Positions 53,696-63,692 are shown, counted from the first letter of the stretch. The stretch: 64,000 nucleotides of DNA from Akkermansiaceae bacterium UBA7331 (GCA_002471255.1 DKPP01000012.1:65063-129062); one strand, 5' to 3'. The notes: generated by a model from the sequence alone, not told the origin. Translations and numbers: made by a program.

Positions 53696-55237
53696 TTATT
53701 TTTTAGGAGTCACAAGTGAGTGACCGGTCATTTCAGCCGGCACTTCCAAGCCCATCAATGAAAGCAAGGTTGGAGCAACGTCAGCTAAAATACCATTGGA
53801 AAGATTGATTTCATCTTTATCTGCACCTACATAAATCAGGTCTACCAAATTAGTAGTGTGAGCAGTATTTGGAGATCCGTCACTATTTTTCATGTGTTCG
53901 GCATTACCATGGTCAGCAGTGATAAGAACCTTACCACCCAATTCCAATACTTTCTTTACAGATATTTCCAAAGCTTTATCCACAGCTTCACAAGCAGCGA
54001 TACCGGCTTCTACATATCCGGTATGCCCTACCATGTCGCCATTGGCAAAGTTCATGATAGCTACATCATATTTGTCGATTGCTTCGGCAAATTTTTCCGC
54101 AACTTCCGGCACGCTCATTTGAGGCTTCAAATCATAAGTGGCCACTTCGCGAGGAGATGGCACGAGAATACGATCTTCACCCTTGAATTGAGTTTCTTCG
54201 CCTCCGTTGAAGAAGAAGGTAACGTGCGCATATTTTTCAGTTTCGGCAATGCGAAGCTGAGTTTTGCTAGCTTCGGCTACGATTTCACCAAAGATATGAT
54301 CAAGCTTCTCTTGTTCGAATACTACCGGAGATGGATACTTGGCGTCGTATTCGGTAAGTGTGAGGAAGTTCACCTTAGGAGTCACTTCGCGATCATAACC
54401 GTCAAACTCAGGATACAAGAAAGCATCACTCATTTGACGAGCACGGTCTGCACGGAAATTAAAGAAGAATACCACGTCGTTATCACGAACACGTTGCTCG
54501 TTACCATAAGCAAAGATAGCAGGCTTCAAGAACTCATCGGTCTCGCCTTTTGCATAGCATTGCTCTACGTATTCGGCAGGGGTGCAGGTGCACTGCTCAC
54601 CACGACCAAGCACGATGGCATCCCAAGCAAGCTTGTTACGATCCCAACGCTTGTCACGGTCCATTGCGTAGAAACGACCGATCACGGTAGCAATTTGAGC
54701 ACCATAAGGAGCGATTGCCTCTTGCAATTGGCGCATAAAGCCTGCACCGCTAGTTGGGGAACAGTCGCGACCATCGGTAATGGCATGAATGCAAATATCA
54801 CGCACGCCGGCGGCATGAGCATATTTAACAATACCGATCAAATGGTTAATATGACTATGCACACCACCATCACTAACCAAACCCAACAAATGTAAACGTG
54901 TCGTCTTAGCCTCGGCAAAAGCGGTCTTTAATACAGGATTGTCAGCTAAAGAGCCGTCTTTGATTGCGTTATCCACACGGCAAAGGTCTTGGAATACTAC
55001 GCGACCTGCACCTAAATTTAAGTGACCTACTTCGGAATTACCCATTTGACCATCAGGCAAACCTACATCAGTACCGGAGGCACCCAAAAGGCTGTGAGGA
55101 TAATTCTCTAACAAATAATCAGTATAAGGAGTTTTGGCTAATACAGTTGCATCGCCATATTCTTCTGCGACGGATGGACCAAGAGGATTGCGTCCCCAAC
55201 CATCGCGAATAATCAATACGATTGGCTTCTTTGACAT
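53696..55237 (-). CDS. gpmI: 2,3-bisphosphoglycerate-independent phosphoglycerate mutase
   Basis: This 513-residue glycolytic enzyme converts 3- to 2-phosphoglycerate using two metal ions. The nucleophile Ser lies in LPDGQMGNSEVGHLNLGAGRVVFQ, the metal-binding residues include DGRD (ITDGRDCSPTSG) and the late TADHGNAEHM motif. Length is normal for the family. A 5-base gap separates it from the upstream thioesterase gene, so the two form one unit. Confidence 0.96.
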   Translation of the reverse strand: MSKKPIVLIIRDGWGRNPLGPSVAEEYGDATVLAKTPYTDYLLENYPHSLLGASGTDVGLPDGQMGNSEVGHLNLGAGRVVFQDLCRVDNAIKDGSLADNPVLKTAFAEAKTTRLHLLGLVSDGGVHSHINHLIGIVKYAHAAGVRDICIHAITDGRDCSPTSGAGFMRQLQEAIAPYGAQIATVIGRFYAMDRDKRWDRNKLAWDAIVLGRGEQCTCTPAEYVEQCYAKGETDEFLKPAIFAYGNEQRVRDNDVVFFFNFRADRARQMSDAFLYPEFDGYDREVTPKVNFLTLTEYDAKYPSPVVFEQEKLDHIFGEIVAEASKTQLRIAETEKYAHVTFFFNGGEETQFKGEDRILVPSPREVATYDLKPQMSVPEVAEKFAEAIDKYDVAIMNFANGDMVGHTGYVEAGIAACEAVDKALEISVKKVLELGGKVLITADHGNAEHMKNSDGSPNTAHTTNLVDLIYVGADKDEINLSNGILADVAPTLLSLMGLEVPAEMTGHSLVTPKK

Positions 55238-55242
55238 GCAAC

Positions 55243-55671
55243 CTATTTACCTTCACTTATCAACTTTGAAAAGCCGGAAGTGAGGCATTGACGCGTATTC
55301 TCGCTGATTTCTTTCTTTTTTCCATCTTGCCCGACATGTACGACGACATATTCACCGACACAGCAAAGGCGATCTTCCTGCCAGATGGCAAACTCCCAAT
55401 GAACGGATGTATCGCCCACATAAGCAATCTTCATACCGATATCGGCGCCACCTAACATAATAGGGCGATGATAGTTGACACTCACATGCACTCTAGGCCA
55501 GGCTTCATCTCTATTATATATAGCAAGACCTAAAGTTCGTAGCACACAATGCTCCGCATCTTCGGCATATATTAATAGTCGAGCAAAGTGCACCAGCCCC
55601 GCCATATCCGTATCGCTAAAGGCAACTTCTCTGTGAACGTGATAATAATCCTCTATCAAAATGTCGTCCAT
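55243..55671 (-). CDS. Hotdog-fold acyl-CoA thioesterase
   Basis: This 142-residue 4HBT-type protein has the characteristic FSDTDMAGLVHFARLLIYAEDAE stretch; the Asp in DTDMAG is the catalytic acid in this family. Such enzymes hydrolyse aromatic or short-chain acyl-CoA. DHNA-CoA thioesterase of menaquinone synthesis is one possibility, because menD is in the same window, but its distance makes that a weak inference. It is placed upstream of gpmI with a 5-base gap and divergent from the kinase operon. Confidence 0.8.
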   Translation of the reverse strand: MDDILIEDYYHVHREVAFSDTDMAGLVHFARLLIYAEDAEHCVLRTLGLAIYNRDEAWPRVHVSVNYHRPIMLGGADIGMKIAYVGDTSVHWEFAIWQEDRLCCVGEYVVVHVGQDGKKKEISENTRQCLTSGFSKLISEGK

Positions 55672-55700
55672 GCTTCGTATTATTCTTTCTGATTTAAAAA

Positions 55701-55728
55701 AATCGAGAAGAAAAACCTTCTCATTATG
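55701..55728. other. Hairpin with a T-run upstream of the thioesterase gene
   Basis: On the - strand GAGAAGG, a short loop and CTTCTC are followed by GATTTTTTT, a terminator-like structure 30 bases before the thioesterase start. A CATAAT (complement of 55723-55728) lies next to it, so it may sit at the 5' end of the thioesterase-gpmI mRNA. Confidence 0.3.
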
Positions 55729-55738
55729 TCAGATACAC

Positions 55739-55767
55739 TTGCGATAGCTACCGTAATTGCCTATTGT
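55739..55767 (+). promoter_or_regulatory. Candidate promoter of the kinase-to-recO operon
   Basis: TTGCGA (55739-55744), a 17-base spacer and TATTGT (55762-55767). The kinase ATG is at 55781, again only 13 bases after the -10 box. Confidence 0.4.
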
Positions 55768-55780
55768 ATTGAGCGGAAGC

Positions 55781-56917
55781 ATGAGAAAAGGAGCTATAGA
55801 TAAAATTGTCGATAAAATCGATCATCTGAATAACGAAGATCTTCAACGATTTTTCTTAAAACTTGCCAAACAGCAGGGATTCTTTAGCCAAGTATTCGAT
55901 TCCCTAAAAGAGGGTCTCATCCTCATCAACGATAAAGGCAAAATCCAGTTTTCCAACCCGATAGCCCTTTCCTTATTTGGAAACCCGGCACAAGGCATTA
56001 CTTTAGGTGATTTAGAGATCATTTTAGGTAAAGATTGTTCATGGTCCACCATTCAACATACCGAAACGACGATTTCTCACGATATTGAAGTATCCTATCC
56101 CGAACATAAATTTCTCAATGTGTATATCACACCCATTGGTTCATCTAAACAGGGATATATGATTCTTATTAGAGATGAAACTTATCAACATAAGCAAAAT
56201 CAGGAAACACTCGAAGCGGAACGATTAAATGCTCTCACTTTATTAGCGGCAGGGGTGGCTCACGAGATTGGTAATCCTCTCAACTCAATCGGGTTGCACC
56301 TTCAATTGTTGGCACGCAAAATCAAAAAGCTCCCCACGGAATACCAAGACCATTTTCAAGAATTGCTCGGCACAGCTTTGCAAGAAACCGAAAGGCTGGA
56401 CATCATTCTCAAACAATTCTTACAGGCGATACGCCCAAGCAAACTTAATAGAGAACCTACCCAAATTAACCAACTTATTCAGGAAACGATTAAACTCATT
56501 AGGCCTGAATTAGATCAGCGCAACATCATCGTCAAAACCGATTTACAAGAAAACCTTCCTCTTTTAATGCTCGATGATACCCAGATGAAGCAAGTCTTTT
56601 TCAATCTCATCAAAAATGCTTATCAATCTATCTGCTGTATCAATGGTTCTATCTTTATTACGACTCAGCTCAATGACAATTTTGTGCAAATCACCATCGC
56701 AGATACCGGGTCCGGTATTTCTCCCGAAGTGATGGGTAGCCTCTATGAACCTTATAAGACTACCAAATCTAAAGGTTCCGGCTTAGGTTTGCTGATCGTA
56801 CGTAGAATTATCAAAGAGCATGGAGGGTCTCTTACCATTGCCAGCCAACAAAACTCGGGCACGACAATTAACATCTTCCTACCCATTCTAGGAAACCAAA
56901 TGAAATTTCTACCCTAA
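55781..56917 (+). CDS. Cytoplasmic NtrB-like sensor histidine kinase
   Basis: This 378-residue kinase has no membrane segment. An N-terminal PAS-like domain (about residues 30-140: LKEGLILINDKGKIQFSN) leads to the phospho-acceptor domain (AAGVAHEIGNPLNSI with the His) and an HATPase_c domain with N-box (FFNLIKNAYQS), G1 (DTGSGI) and G2 (GSGLGL). It should phosphorylate the next gene's product. The ATG at 55781 is preferred over the TTG at 55757, which is inside the promoter. It is the first gene of a seven-gene + strand operon. The ligand it senses is unknown. Confidence 0.9.
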   Translation: MRKGAIDKIVDKIDHLNNEDLQRFFLKLAKQQGFFSQVFDSLKEGLILINDKGKIQFSNPIALSLFGNPAQGITLGDLEIILGKDCSWSTIQHTETTISHDIEVSYPEHKFLNVYITPIGSSKQGYMILIRDETYQHKQNQETLEAERLNALTLLAAGVAHEIGNPLNSIGLHLQLLARKIKKLPTEYQDHFQELLGTALQETERLDIILKQFLQAIRPSKLNREPTQINQLIQETIKLIRPELDQRNIIVKTDLQENLPLLMLDDTQMKQVFFNLIKNAYQSICCINGSIFITTQLNDNFVQITIADTGSGISPEVMGSLYEPYKTTKSKGSGLGLLIVRRIIKEHGGSLTIASQQNSGTTINIFLPILGNQMKFLP

Positions 56918-56928
56918 ACTCACTTCAC

Positions 56929-58329
56929 ATGAAAACACCAATCTTACTAATCGTCGATGACGAAAAGCCTACGCGCGACGCTTTGCGCATGGCTTTACAG
57001 GATGACTATGAAGTTTATTGTGCGGCAAATCTCACCCAAGCTAAATCTATATTAGCAGAAGAACCCGTTGATCTCGTTTTAACCGATTTACGGCTCGGAG
57101 GTGAAAACGGTATGGATTTGCTAACCTATACCAAAGAAATTGATCCCTCACCCGCTTGCATCGTGATGACTGCTTATGGTTCGGTCAATACTGCGGTAGA
57201 AGCCATGAGATTGGGAGCCTTTCATTTCGTTACCAAACCGCTTAATTTAGATGAGGTGGAAATGTTGCTCCAACGAGCACTTCACACAAAAAGGCTCGAA
57301 ACCACCAATAAGGAACTCAAAGAAAAACTAGACTCTCAATCCGGTTTATCCAACATTTTAGGTAAATCTAAAGAAATAGAGCGCATCTTTACTACAATCA
57401 AACAAGTAGCGCCGACAAAAACGACCATTCTTATCGAAGGTGAAAGCGGTACAGGTAAAGAATTGGTAGCCCACGCGATCCATACCCTTTCCGGCAGACC
57501 TGAAAATAAATTTGTAGCAGTCAACTGTGCCGCTTTATCTCCCCAGTTATTAGAAAGTGAGCTTTTCGGACACGAAAAAGGCTCATTCACCGGGGCAAAT
57601 CAACGCCGCATCGGCAGATTTGAGCAAGCTGACGGGGGAACGCTCTTTTTAGATGAAATCGGAGAAATCGATCCAAGCACCCAAGTGAAATTACTTCGGG
57701 CCTTGGCGGAGAAAACTATTGAACGGGTTGGCTCCAATACTCCTATCAAAGTTGATGTGAGAATCATCACAGCGACAAATAAATCACTACAAAAATTAGT
57801 GTACGAAGACAAATTCCGCGAAGATCTCTATTTTCGTTTGAATGTCGTCGAGATACAAATGCCACCTTTAAGACACCGCAAAGAAGATATCATCATCTTG
57901 GCGGCAGCTTTCTTAAAAGAATTTGCTCATGAAAATGGCAAAACGATCAATAGATTAGCTGATGATGCCATGCAAGCTATAGCAGATTATCATTGGCCGG
58001 GTAATGTGAGAGAATTGCGCACGGCTATTGAGCATGGCGTTGTCATGAGCAATGGTCAAGAGGTCAAATTGGAACATCTACCACATAAAATACGTAGCAA
58101 AGATAAACCGGCTCACCCTCATTTAGAACCCAAATCTATAAATACTACCCATTCTGAAGAAATTAAGCTTGTCCTAGAGAACGACTTGAATTTATCTTCT
58201 TTAGAACAACGAGCTATTCAACTAGCACTACATAAAACCCAAGGTAACAAAACTGAAGCAGCTAAACTTTTAGGCATCAGCAGACGAACACTTCAACGAA
58301 AACTTTTACATCCCGACGTATTATCATGA
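56929..58329 (+). CDS. NtrC-type sigma-54-dependent response regulator
   Basis: The product has 466 residues. A receiver domain (about 1-120) carries the phospho-acceptor Asp in VLTDLRLGG and the Lys in FVTKPL. The AAA+ domain has Walker A GESGTGKE, the sigma-54-contacting loop as GSFTGA (usual GAFTGA), and Walker B GGTLFLDEIGE. A Fis-type helix-turn-helix (AAKLLGISRRTLQRKL) closes the protein. It should activate sigma-54 promoters when phosphorylated by the neighbouring kinase. Target promoters were not found in the window by eye. It overlaps the next gene by four bases. Confidence 0.92.
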   Translation: MKTPILLIVDDEKPTRDALRMALQDDYEVYCAANLTQAKSILAEEPVDLVLTDLRLGGENGMDLLTYTKEIDPSPACIVMTAYGSVNTAVEAMRLGAFHFVTKPLNLDEVEMLLQRALHTKRLETTNKELKEKLDSQSGLSNILGKSKEIERIFTTIKQVAPTKTTILIEGESGTGKELVAHAIHTLSGRPENKFVAVNCAALSPQLLESELFGHEKGSFTGANQRRIGRFEQADGGTLFLDEIGEIDPSTQVKLLRALAEKTIERVGSNTPIKVDVRIITATNKSLQKLVYEDKFREDLYFRLNVVEIQMPPLRHRKEDIIILAAAFLKEFAHENGKTINRLADDAMQAIADYHWPGNVRELRTAIEHGVVMSNGQEVKLEHLPHKIRSKDKPAHPHLEPKSINTTHSEEIKLVLENDLNLSSLEQRAIQLALHKTQGNKTEAAKLLGISRRTLQRKLLHPDVLS

Positions 58330-60203
58330 TTAAAGCTATCAAAAGAAGCCCCATTATTTTTTATATTATCTTAACCCTTACTTTTGTCTTTGCGACGCTT
58401 GAAATGCTCGGAGGCTTTAGAGGTCTTGGATCTCTCGAAGCAATGGATCAAGCCCAAATTGCCCGAAATATTTCATTAGGGCGTGGCAACACGAGCAATT
58501 TTATTCGTCCCTTAGTTTTTAATGATTTGGCAAATGCTTCGGGACTCCACATTGATAAGTCCGAAGAAGAACTCAAACATATCATCCTGCTCAAGGATGA
58601 TATGCAATTTAAATTACAAAAGGAAGGTCAGGTAGCAGCCTCGGACAAACTATCATTACCATATATTGCTAATACGCAATACGCCCCTCTTTATATTTGG
58701 ATGGAGGCAGGCATTTTCAAGACATTGAATATTTTGGGTGCGGATTTATGGGCAAATATGTCAGATGGTCAGATGATCTACACGGCAGATAGAATACTAG
58801 CGATACTATCCTGTCTATTTTTCATAGCATCAGTGATTCTCTCATATACTTTATTAGTCAGACTATTTGATCCTACGATTGCATTATTTTCATGTATATT
58901 CATGATTATTAGCAGCACCTTTTTGAGCTATGCCATTAGTGGTTTACCCATTATGTTTATGCTCTTTCTTTTTACTATAGCCTGCCACAATCTTCTTACT
59001 GCTATAGAAAAAGATCAATCCAAAGAATCAGCCATGTTACCTATGTGCATCGTAGGTATTTGTTTCGCTCTCATTTGTATAACAGGCTGGTTGGGTCTCT
59101 GGCCATTAGTAGGCTTACTCGTTTTTATTACTTATCATTTTAAATCTAAGCCTATTTATCTTGTCCCTATTATTGTTTCCGTTCTCCTCGCCATATCACC
59201 TGTTTTTTATCTTAACTATCAAGCATCCGGCTCCATAGCAGGATCCGCTATTTATAGTATTTATACTTCCTTTTTAGGAGACGACAGTATTGTCTATCGA
59301 GCTATCAATAGTAGTGATGTTGGTATGCAGGTCGGCACGATTTTTAATACTTTCTTTACACAAGTACTTACTCGCATTGAAGATTTATACGACCAGTTAG
59401 GGAAAATCATCTTGGCCCCCGTGTTCTTCTTAGCTCTCTTCCACACGTTTAAAATCAAAGCGACTCAATCCATGAAATGGGCACTACTCATTATGTGGGC
59501 ATTCACTTTCATCGGCGTGAGTCTCTTTACCCCAATCGATCAACTGTCATCAGGTCAATTACAGCTTTTATTCTCGGTATTATTTAGTGGATACGGTTTA
59601 GCCTTTATTTTAGTTTTAGCTGCACGCTTGCCGGAAAAAAGACAGAAATTGGCTCGCATCATGGTTTTTAGCGTAGTGTTAATTTTCACAGCTTTACCAT
59701 TTATTCTCACCGTCCCCGATAAAGTGGCTATCGGCCAACGTCTCATGGAATCAGGGCGACCACTCTGGCCTCCATATTTCGCGTACGGACTAAATAAGAC
59801 CTTGGATGAAAACACCAAGCAAAACGATATCATCCTTTCCGATCAACCATGGGCTGTAGCATGGTACGCTAACCGCCCGGCACTCTGGGTTCCTAAACAA
59901 ATGGACCAGTACAAGAAAATCAATCAATTACTTAATCTCAAACATCAACATGTGGCCGGATTACTCGTTTCTCCATCATCTATTATGGACGAACCTTTAC
60001 CCAAAGTGCAACAAACATACGGGGAATTTACGCCATTTATGCTTGAAGGCGCAATTGTTGATATAACTCAATCGGAAAAACCTGTATATATTACCGACGT
60101 GGCACCATCATCACTTCCGTTTGCCAATAAATTGAAAAAGCATGATGCCCGAATCAAAATACTGAAAAATCAGCTTATTTTCTATCGCAATGAAGAGGAA
60201 TAG
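58326..60203 (+). CDS. Multi-spanning ArnT/PMT-like glycosyltransferase family membrane protein
   Basis: The product has 625 residues and about ten to twelve predicted membrane helices. A loop after the first helix holds an Asp pair-like segment (SLEAMDQAQIARNISLGRGNTSNFIRP) similar to the acidic catalytic loop of GT-C enzymes that use polyprenyl-phosphate sugars. The C-terminal about 150 residues form a periplasmic domain (QNDIILSDQPWAVAWYANRPALWVP). The family is judged from this layout and is not certain. It could modify LPS or proteins in the envelope. It overlaps the response regulator stop codon, so it is coupled to it. Confidence 0.65.
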   Translation: MIKAIKRSPIIFYIILTLTFVFATLEMLGGFRGLGSLEAMDQAQIARNISLGRGNTSNFIRPLVFNDLANASGLHIDKSEEELKHIILLKDDMQFKLQKEGQVAASDKLSLPYIANTQYAPLYIWMEAGIFKTLNILGADLWANMSDGQMIYTADRILAILSCLFFIASVILSYTLLVRLFDPTIALFSCIFMIISSTFLSYAISGLPIMFMLFLFTIACHNLLTAIEKDQSKESAMLPMCIVGICFALICITGWLGLWPLVGLLVFITYHFKSKPIYLVPIIVSVLLAISPVFYLNYQASGSIAGSAIYSIYTSFLGDDSIVYRAINSSDVGMQVGTIFNTFFTQVLTRIEDLYDQLGKIILAPVFFLALFHTFKIKATQSMKWALLIMWAFTFIGVSLFTPIDQLSSGQLQLLFSVLFSGYGLAFILVLAARLPEKRQKLARIMVFSVVLIFTALPFILTVPDKVAIGQRLMESGRPLWPPYFAYGLNKTLDENTKQNDIILSDQPWAVAWYANRPALWVPKQMDQYKKINQLLNLKHQHVAGLLVSPSSIMDEPLPKVQQTYGEFTPFMLEGAIVDITQSEKPVYITDVAPSSLPFANKLKKHDARIKILKNQLIFYRNEEE

Positions 60204-60229
60204 GCGGTATAACAACTTCAGATTATCTC

Positions 60230-60481
60230 ATGGCCAAGCAAGCAAAAAAGAAACTCAGTTTTGAGGAGGCTATCAATCGATTGGAAGAAATCATCCAATT
60301 AACTGATGCTCCTGTCACTCAGTTAGAAGAAATGATCGCTCTAGCTGAGGAAGGCAATGAGCTGTTGCGTTATTGCCGTTCCATTATCGAACAGGCTGAA
60401 TTACGCATCGAAACATTAAAACAACCGGTCACCTCTTCCACGGAACAATCGACGATTGATCATGAGTTCACACTTTCATAA
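60230..60481 (+). CDS. xseB: Exodeoxyribonuclease VII small subunit
   Basis: This 83-residue protein shows the XseB pattern (SFEEAINRLEEIIQLTDAPVTQLEEMIALAEEGNELLRYCRSII). With XseA it degrades single-stranded DNA; xseA is not in the window. Its end overlaps the dxs start by 20 bases. Confidence 0.9.
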   Translation: MAKQAKKKLSFEEAINRLEEIIQLTDAPVTQLEEMIALAEEGNELLRYCRSIIEQAELRIETLKQPVTSSTEQSTIDHEFTLS

Positions 60482-62357
60482 GCTCCCGCCTTTATTATCT
60501 CAAATTAAGAATCATCAAGACCTACTTGACATTCCTGATGCGAAACTCGGTCAACTGGCCGAAGAAATACGAGAAACACTTATTCAAAGCTTGTCCGTCA
60601 CCGGTGGACACTTAGGCCCTAACCTAGGTGTGGTAGAATTAAGCATTGCCCTACATCGTGTCTTTGAAACACCAACGGATAAGATTCTTTTTGATGTTTC
60701 TCATCAGGCCTATATTCATAAATTACTTACCGGTCGTGCCGAAGCATTTCATTCCATTCGACAGCACGAAGGATTATCCGGTTTTATGAAACGAAGTGAG
60801 TCCGAGCATGATGCCTTTGGCGCAGGACATGCAGGGACAGCTTTATCCGCAGCATTAGGCATTTGTAAAGCTAGAGATTTAAAGCAAGAGGACTTTAATG
60901 TTATTGCCGTGGCAGGTGATGCTGCTTTTACATGTGGTACGACTCTTGAAGCACTCAATAATATCAGCCAATCGACTAAAAAGCTCATCACCATTCTTAA
61001 TGATAATGAATGGGCGATCGATAAAAATGTAGGAGCCTTGGCCAAATATTTCAATTCCCTACAAACATCTGAAACTTTTTCATGGTTGAGAAATAAAACA
61101 TCCAACTTTATTGAAAAATTGGCAGGTACCCCGGTCAAAGAGTTTGCTCAAAATTTGGAAGGTACAACAAAGAGTCTGCTCTTTCCTTCTATCCTATTCC
61201 ATAAATTCGGTTTAAGATATTTTGGTCCTATTGATGGGCACGATATTCCAAATCTCATCCGTACGCTAAATTATCTAAAAACTCTTAACGAACCGGTTAT
61301 TCTTCATATCATCACGGAAAAAGGTAGAGGATATCAGCCGGCTTTAGATGATCCAAGTAAGTTTCATGGACTAGGTGCATACCAAATCAATGATGGCACC
61401 ACCAAAACTTCAACCAAGCCAACCTATTCGGAAGTTTTCGGACGCACTCTCTTATCCATCGCTAAAGAAGACCCTACCGTAGTAGCCATTACTGCAGCTA
61501 TGCCTTCCGGCACAAAATTGGAATACATTAAAGATGCTTTGCCCAAACAATACGTTGATGTAGGTATAGCTGAGGAACACGCAGCACTATTTGCATGTGG
61601 CATGGCAACAGAAGGCATCAAACCATATGTGGCGATCTATTCTACATTCATGCAGAGATGTATTGATATGATCCAACATGATGCGGCACTACAGAAGTTA
61701 CCTGTTAAATTCTGTATGGACAGAGCAGGACTCTCTGCAGATGATGGTCCTACCCATCATGGATTATTTGATATAGCCATGTTGAGAAGCATTCCTAATC
61801 TAATGATGATGCAGCCTAAAGACGAGGCCGAATTCGTCAACATGATTCATACCATGAACGCATGGAATGATGGCCCTTCTGCCATACGTTACCCTAGGGG
61901 TATCGGTTTAGGCGTAGCATTGCCGGAGTCTCCGGAAATCTTACCTGTAGGTAAAGCCGAAGTAGAACAAGAAGGCACCGACATCACATTAGTCTCCTTA
62001 GGTTCTATGATATCTTTGGCACGAGAAACATCCAGAGCCCTTGAAGCCGAAGGAAAAAGTGTCACCATTATCAATGCACGATTCATCCGACCTTTAGATT
62101 CAGAAACAATCTGCCGCTACGCTAAACAGTCTCAACTTGTTTGTACATTTGAAGATCACTCTATTGTGGGTGGTTTCGGTTCTGCTGTTTTAGAAGCACT
62201 AAACGATGCTCATATACAAACTCCAAGTTTGCTAATTGGCTGGCCGGATCAATTTATTGAACATGGTTCCGAAAGCATTCTCCGTGAAAAATACGGATTG
62301 ACAGCACCACATGTAATTGGTCAAATTAACTCAATAATAAAACCTAACCTAATTTAA
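60462..62357 (+). CDS. dxs: 1-deoxy-D-xylulose-5-phosphate synthase
   Basis: This 631-residue ThDP enzyme condenses pyruvate and glyceraldehyde 3-phosphate in the first step of the MEP isoprenoid pathway. The N-terminal domain has SVTGGHLGPNLGVVELSIALH, DVSHQAYIHKLLTGR and SGFMKRSESEHDAFGAGHAGTALSAALG. The Mg/ThDP motif GDGA...LNN is degenerate here (AGDAAFTCGTTLEALNN). The second domain has the glutamate in VGIAEEHAALFACGMA, and a transketolase C-terminal domain follows. The ATG at 60462 is preferred over the TTG at 60456. It is embedded between xseB and a TPR gene in one operon. Confidence 0.9.
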   Translation: MSSHFHKLPPLLSQIKNHQDLLDIPDAKLGQLAEEIRETLIQSLSVTGGHLGPNLGVVELSIALHRVFETPTDKILFDVSHQAYIHKLLTGRAEAFHSIRQHEGLSGFMKRSESEHDAFGAGHAGTALSAALGICKARDLKQEDFNVIAVAGDAAFTCGTTLEALNNISQSTKKLITILNDNEWAIDKNVGALAKYFNSLQTSETFSWLRNKTSNFIEKLAGTPVKEFAQNLEGTTKSLLFPSILFHKFGLRYFGPIDGHDIPNLIRTLNYLKTLNEPVILHIITEKGRGYQPALDDPSKFHGLGAYQINDGTTKTSTKPTYSEVFGRTLLSIAKEDPTVVAITAAMPSGTKLEYIKDALPKQYVDVGIAEEHAALFACGMATEGIKPYVAIYSTFMQRCIDMIQHDAALQKLPVKFCMDRAGLSADDGPTHHGLFDIAMLRSIPNLMMMQPKDEAEFVNMIHTMNAWNDGPSAIRYPRGIGLGVALPESPEILPVGKAEVEQEGTDITLVSLGSMISLARETSRALEAEGKSVTIINARFIRPLDSETICRYAKQSQLVCTFEDHSIVGGFGSAVLEALNDAHIQTPSLLIGWPDQFIEHGSESILREKYGLTAPHVIGQINSIIKPNLI

Positions 62358-62358
62358 C

Positions 62359-63144
62359 ATGTTACGAGCAATACTAATTTCCGTCGTCGCATCAACTTGT
62401 GCTCTAGCCAATCAGGAAAGCGCACCGCAAACCCAGCCTGCAGCAGCACAAGAGCAACAGCAGCCGGCTTGGATAGCAAAATTTAATAAACTACCTGAAG
62501 AAACTAGACGCACATACATTGCTAAGTTTACCGAAGCAGAAAAACTATTTGCTCAAAAAGATGCCGTTTCCGCTTTGTTCGAACTAACGGAAATTGAAAA
62601 GACCTTTCCGGACAATCCTGGTCTATATAATTTAATGGGTGCTTGCTATATTGAAATGAGAGACGTTCCGAAAGCGATCGTTAATTTCGACAAAGCCTAT
62701 CAAATGGATCCGCGCAATCCGACTGTCGAGTTCAACTTGGCTGAAGCACACTTTGTACACCACGATTATAAGGAAGCTTTAAAAAGGTTTGATGCACTAT
62801 TGAAAAAGTCCGATCAACAGAAAACATCTCCTACTTATCAGATCATCCAATTCAAAAGACTTATCTGCGCTTATAAATTGAATGACAAAAAACTCATTAA
62901 AGAGTTATCTGACATTTATGGAGCAATGGACGACACCCCTTATTACTACTATTCAGAAGCATTAAAATGCTTTACCGCCAAAGATAAAAAAGAAGCCGAA
63001 GAAAATATTAAATCGGCACTTAATATCTATGCGCAAACAAACGTTATTCAAATTTTCCAAGATTCATTAATCGAATCAGGTTATCTCCCCTCTGTTTTGG
63101 GACAAACCTTTTCCTCTGAACTGAAAGCAGACGAAGGTCAATAA
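62359..63144 (+). CDS. Exported TPR-repeat protein
   Basis: The product has 261 residues. A signal peptide (about 1-18, ending ALAN) is followed by a Gln/Pro/Ala-rich linker and TPR-like helices (about 60-170), clearest in NPGLYNLMGACYIEMRDVPKAIVNFDKAYQMDPRNPTVEFNLAEAHF. It probably acts as a periplasmic scaffold for protein contacts. It begins one base after the dxs stop, so the two are strongly coupled. The function is not known. Confidence 0.75.
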   Translation: MLRAILISVVASTCALANQESAPQTQPAAAQEQQQPAWIAKFNKLPEETRRTYIAKFTEAEKLFAQKDAVSALFELTEIEKTFPDNPGLYNLMGACYIEMRDVPKAIVNFDKAYQMDPRNPTVEFNLAEAHFVHHDYKEALKRFDALLKKSDQQKTSPTYQIIQFKRLICAYKLNDKKLIKELSDIYGAMDDTPYYYYSEALKCFTAKDKKEAEENIKSALNIYAQTNVIQIFQDSLIESGYLPSVLGQTFSSELKADEGQ

Positions 63145-63155
63145 TCAGTTTATTT

Positions 63156-63692
63156 ATGCCAACCGCAAGAGGCACACTATTACGCACCTATCTTCTCGGA
63201 GAAACGAGCCTGATCGTCGTATGGTGTACGCCTCTCGGATTGGTTAAGACCGTTGCTAAAGGAGCAAAAAAACCTAAAAGTCCGTTCTTCGGTCAACTGG
63301 ACCTATTTTTTGATTGTGAGATTTCGTGGAGTGAATCAAAAAGTTCCGATCTCCATAGTTTAAAATCAGCTTTAATGCTGAACTCTCGACTAGGATTACG
63401 ATCCCACTACAACAAACTTCGTACGGCATCCTATTATAGTAAATTATTATTGTCCGTACTAGAGCCCGATCTCCCCTGCCCTGAGGCTCATAATCTCTTA
63501 GAGCGTGCATTACTATATTTGGAGCAAAACGTACCCAAACCGGTAGCCCTGACACATTTTGAAAAGGAGCTAGCCAAAATACAAGGGATATATACTCCGT
63601 CCATTTCTGCCCACATACTACTCGAAAATCACTTTGGCAAACTACCTGCCATTAGAAACGACTTATTGGCGACATTAAAGGCGAGCATATAG
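63156..63692 (+). CDS. recO: RecO-like DNA repair protein, short form
   Basis: The product has 178 residues. The N-terminal region (MPTARGTLLRTYLLGETSLIVVWCTPLGLVKTVAKGAKKPKSPFFGQLDLFFDCEI) matches the RecO OB-fold; a helical C-terminal region follows. RecO from most bacteria is about 240 residues long with a zinc-binding region near the end; the CxxC knuckle is missing here and the protein is clearly short. It assists RecA loading together with RecR. It is the last gene of the operon and ends near an imperfect hairpin at 63683-63699 with no T-run. Confidence 0.75.
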   Translation: MPTARGTLLRTYLLGETSLIVVWCTPLGLVKTVAKGAKKPKSPFFGQLDLFFDCEISWSESKSSDLHSLKSALMLNSRLGLRSHYNKLRTASYYSKLLLSVLEPDLPCPEAHNLLERALLYLEQNVPKPVALTHFEKELAKIQGIYTPSISAHILLENHFGKLPAIRNDLLATLKASI

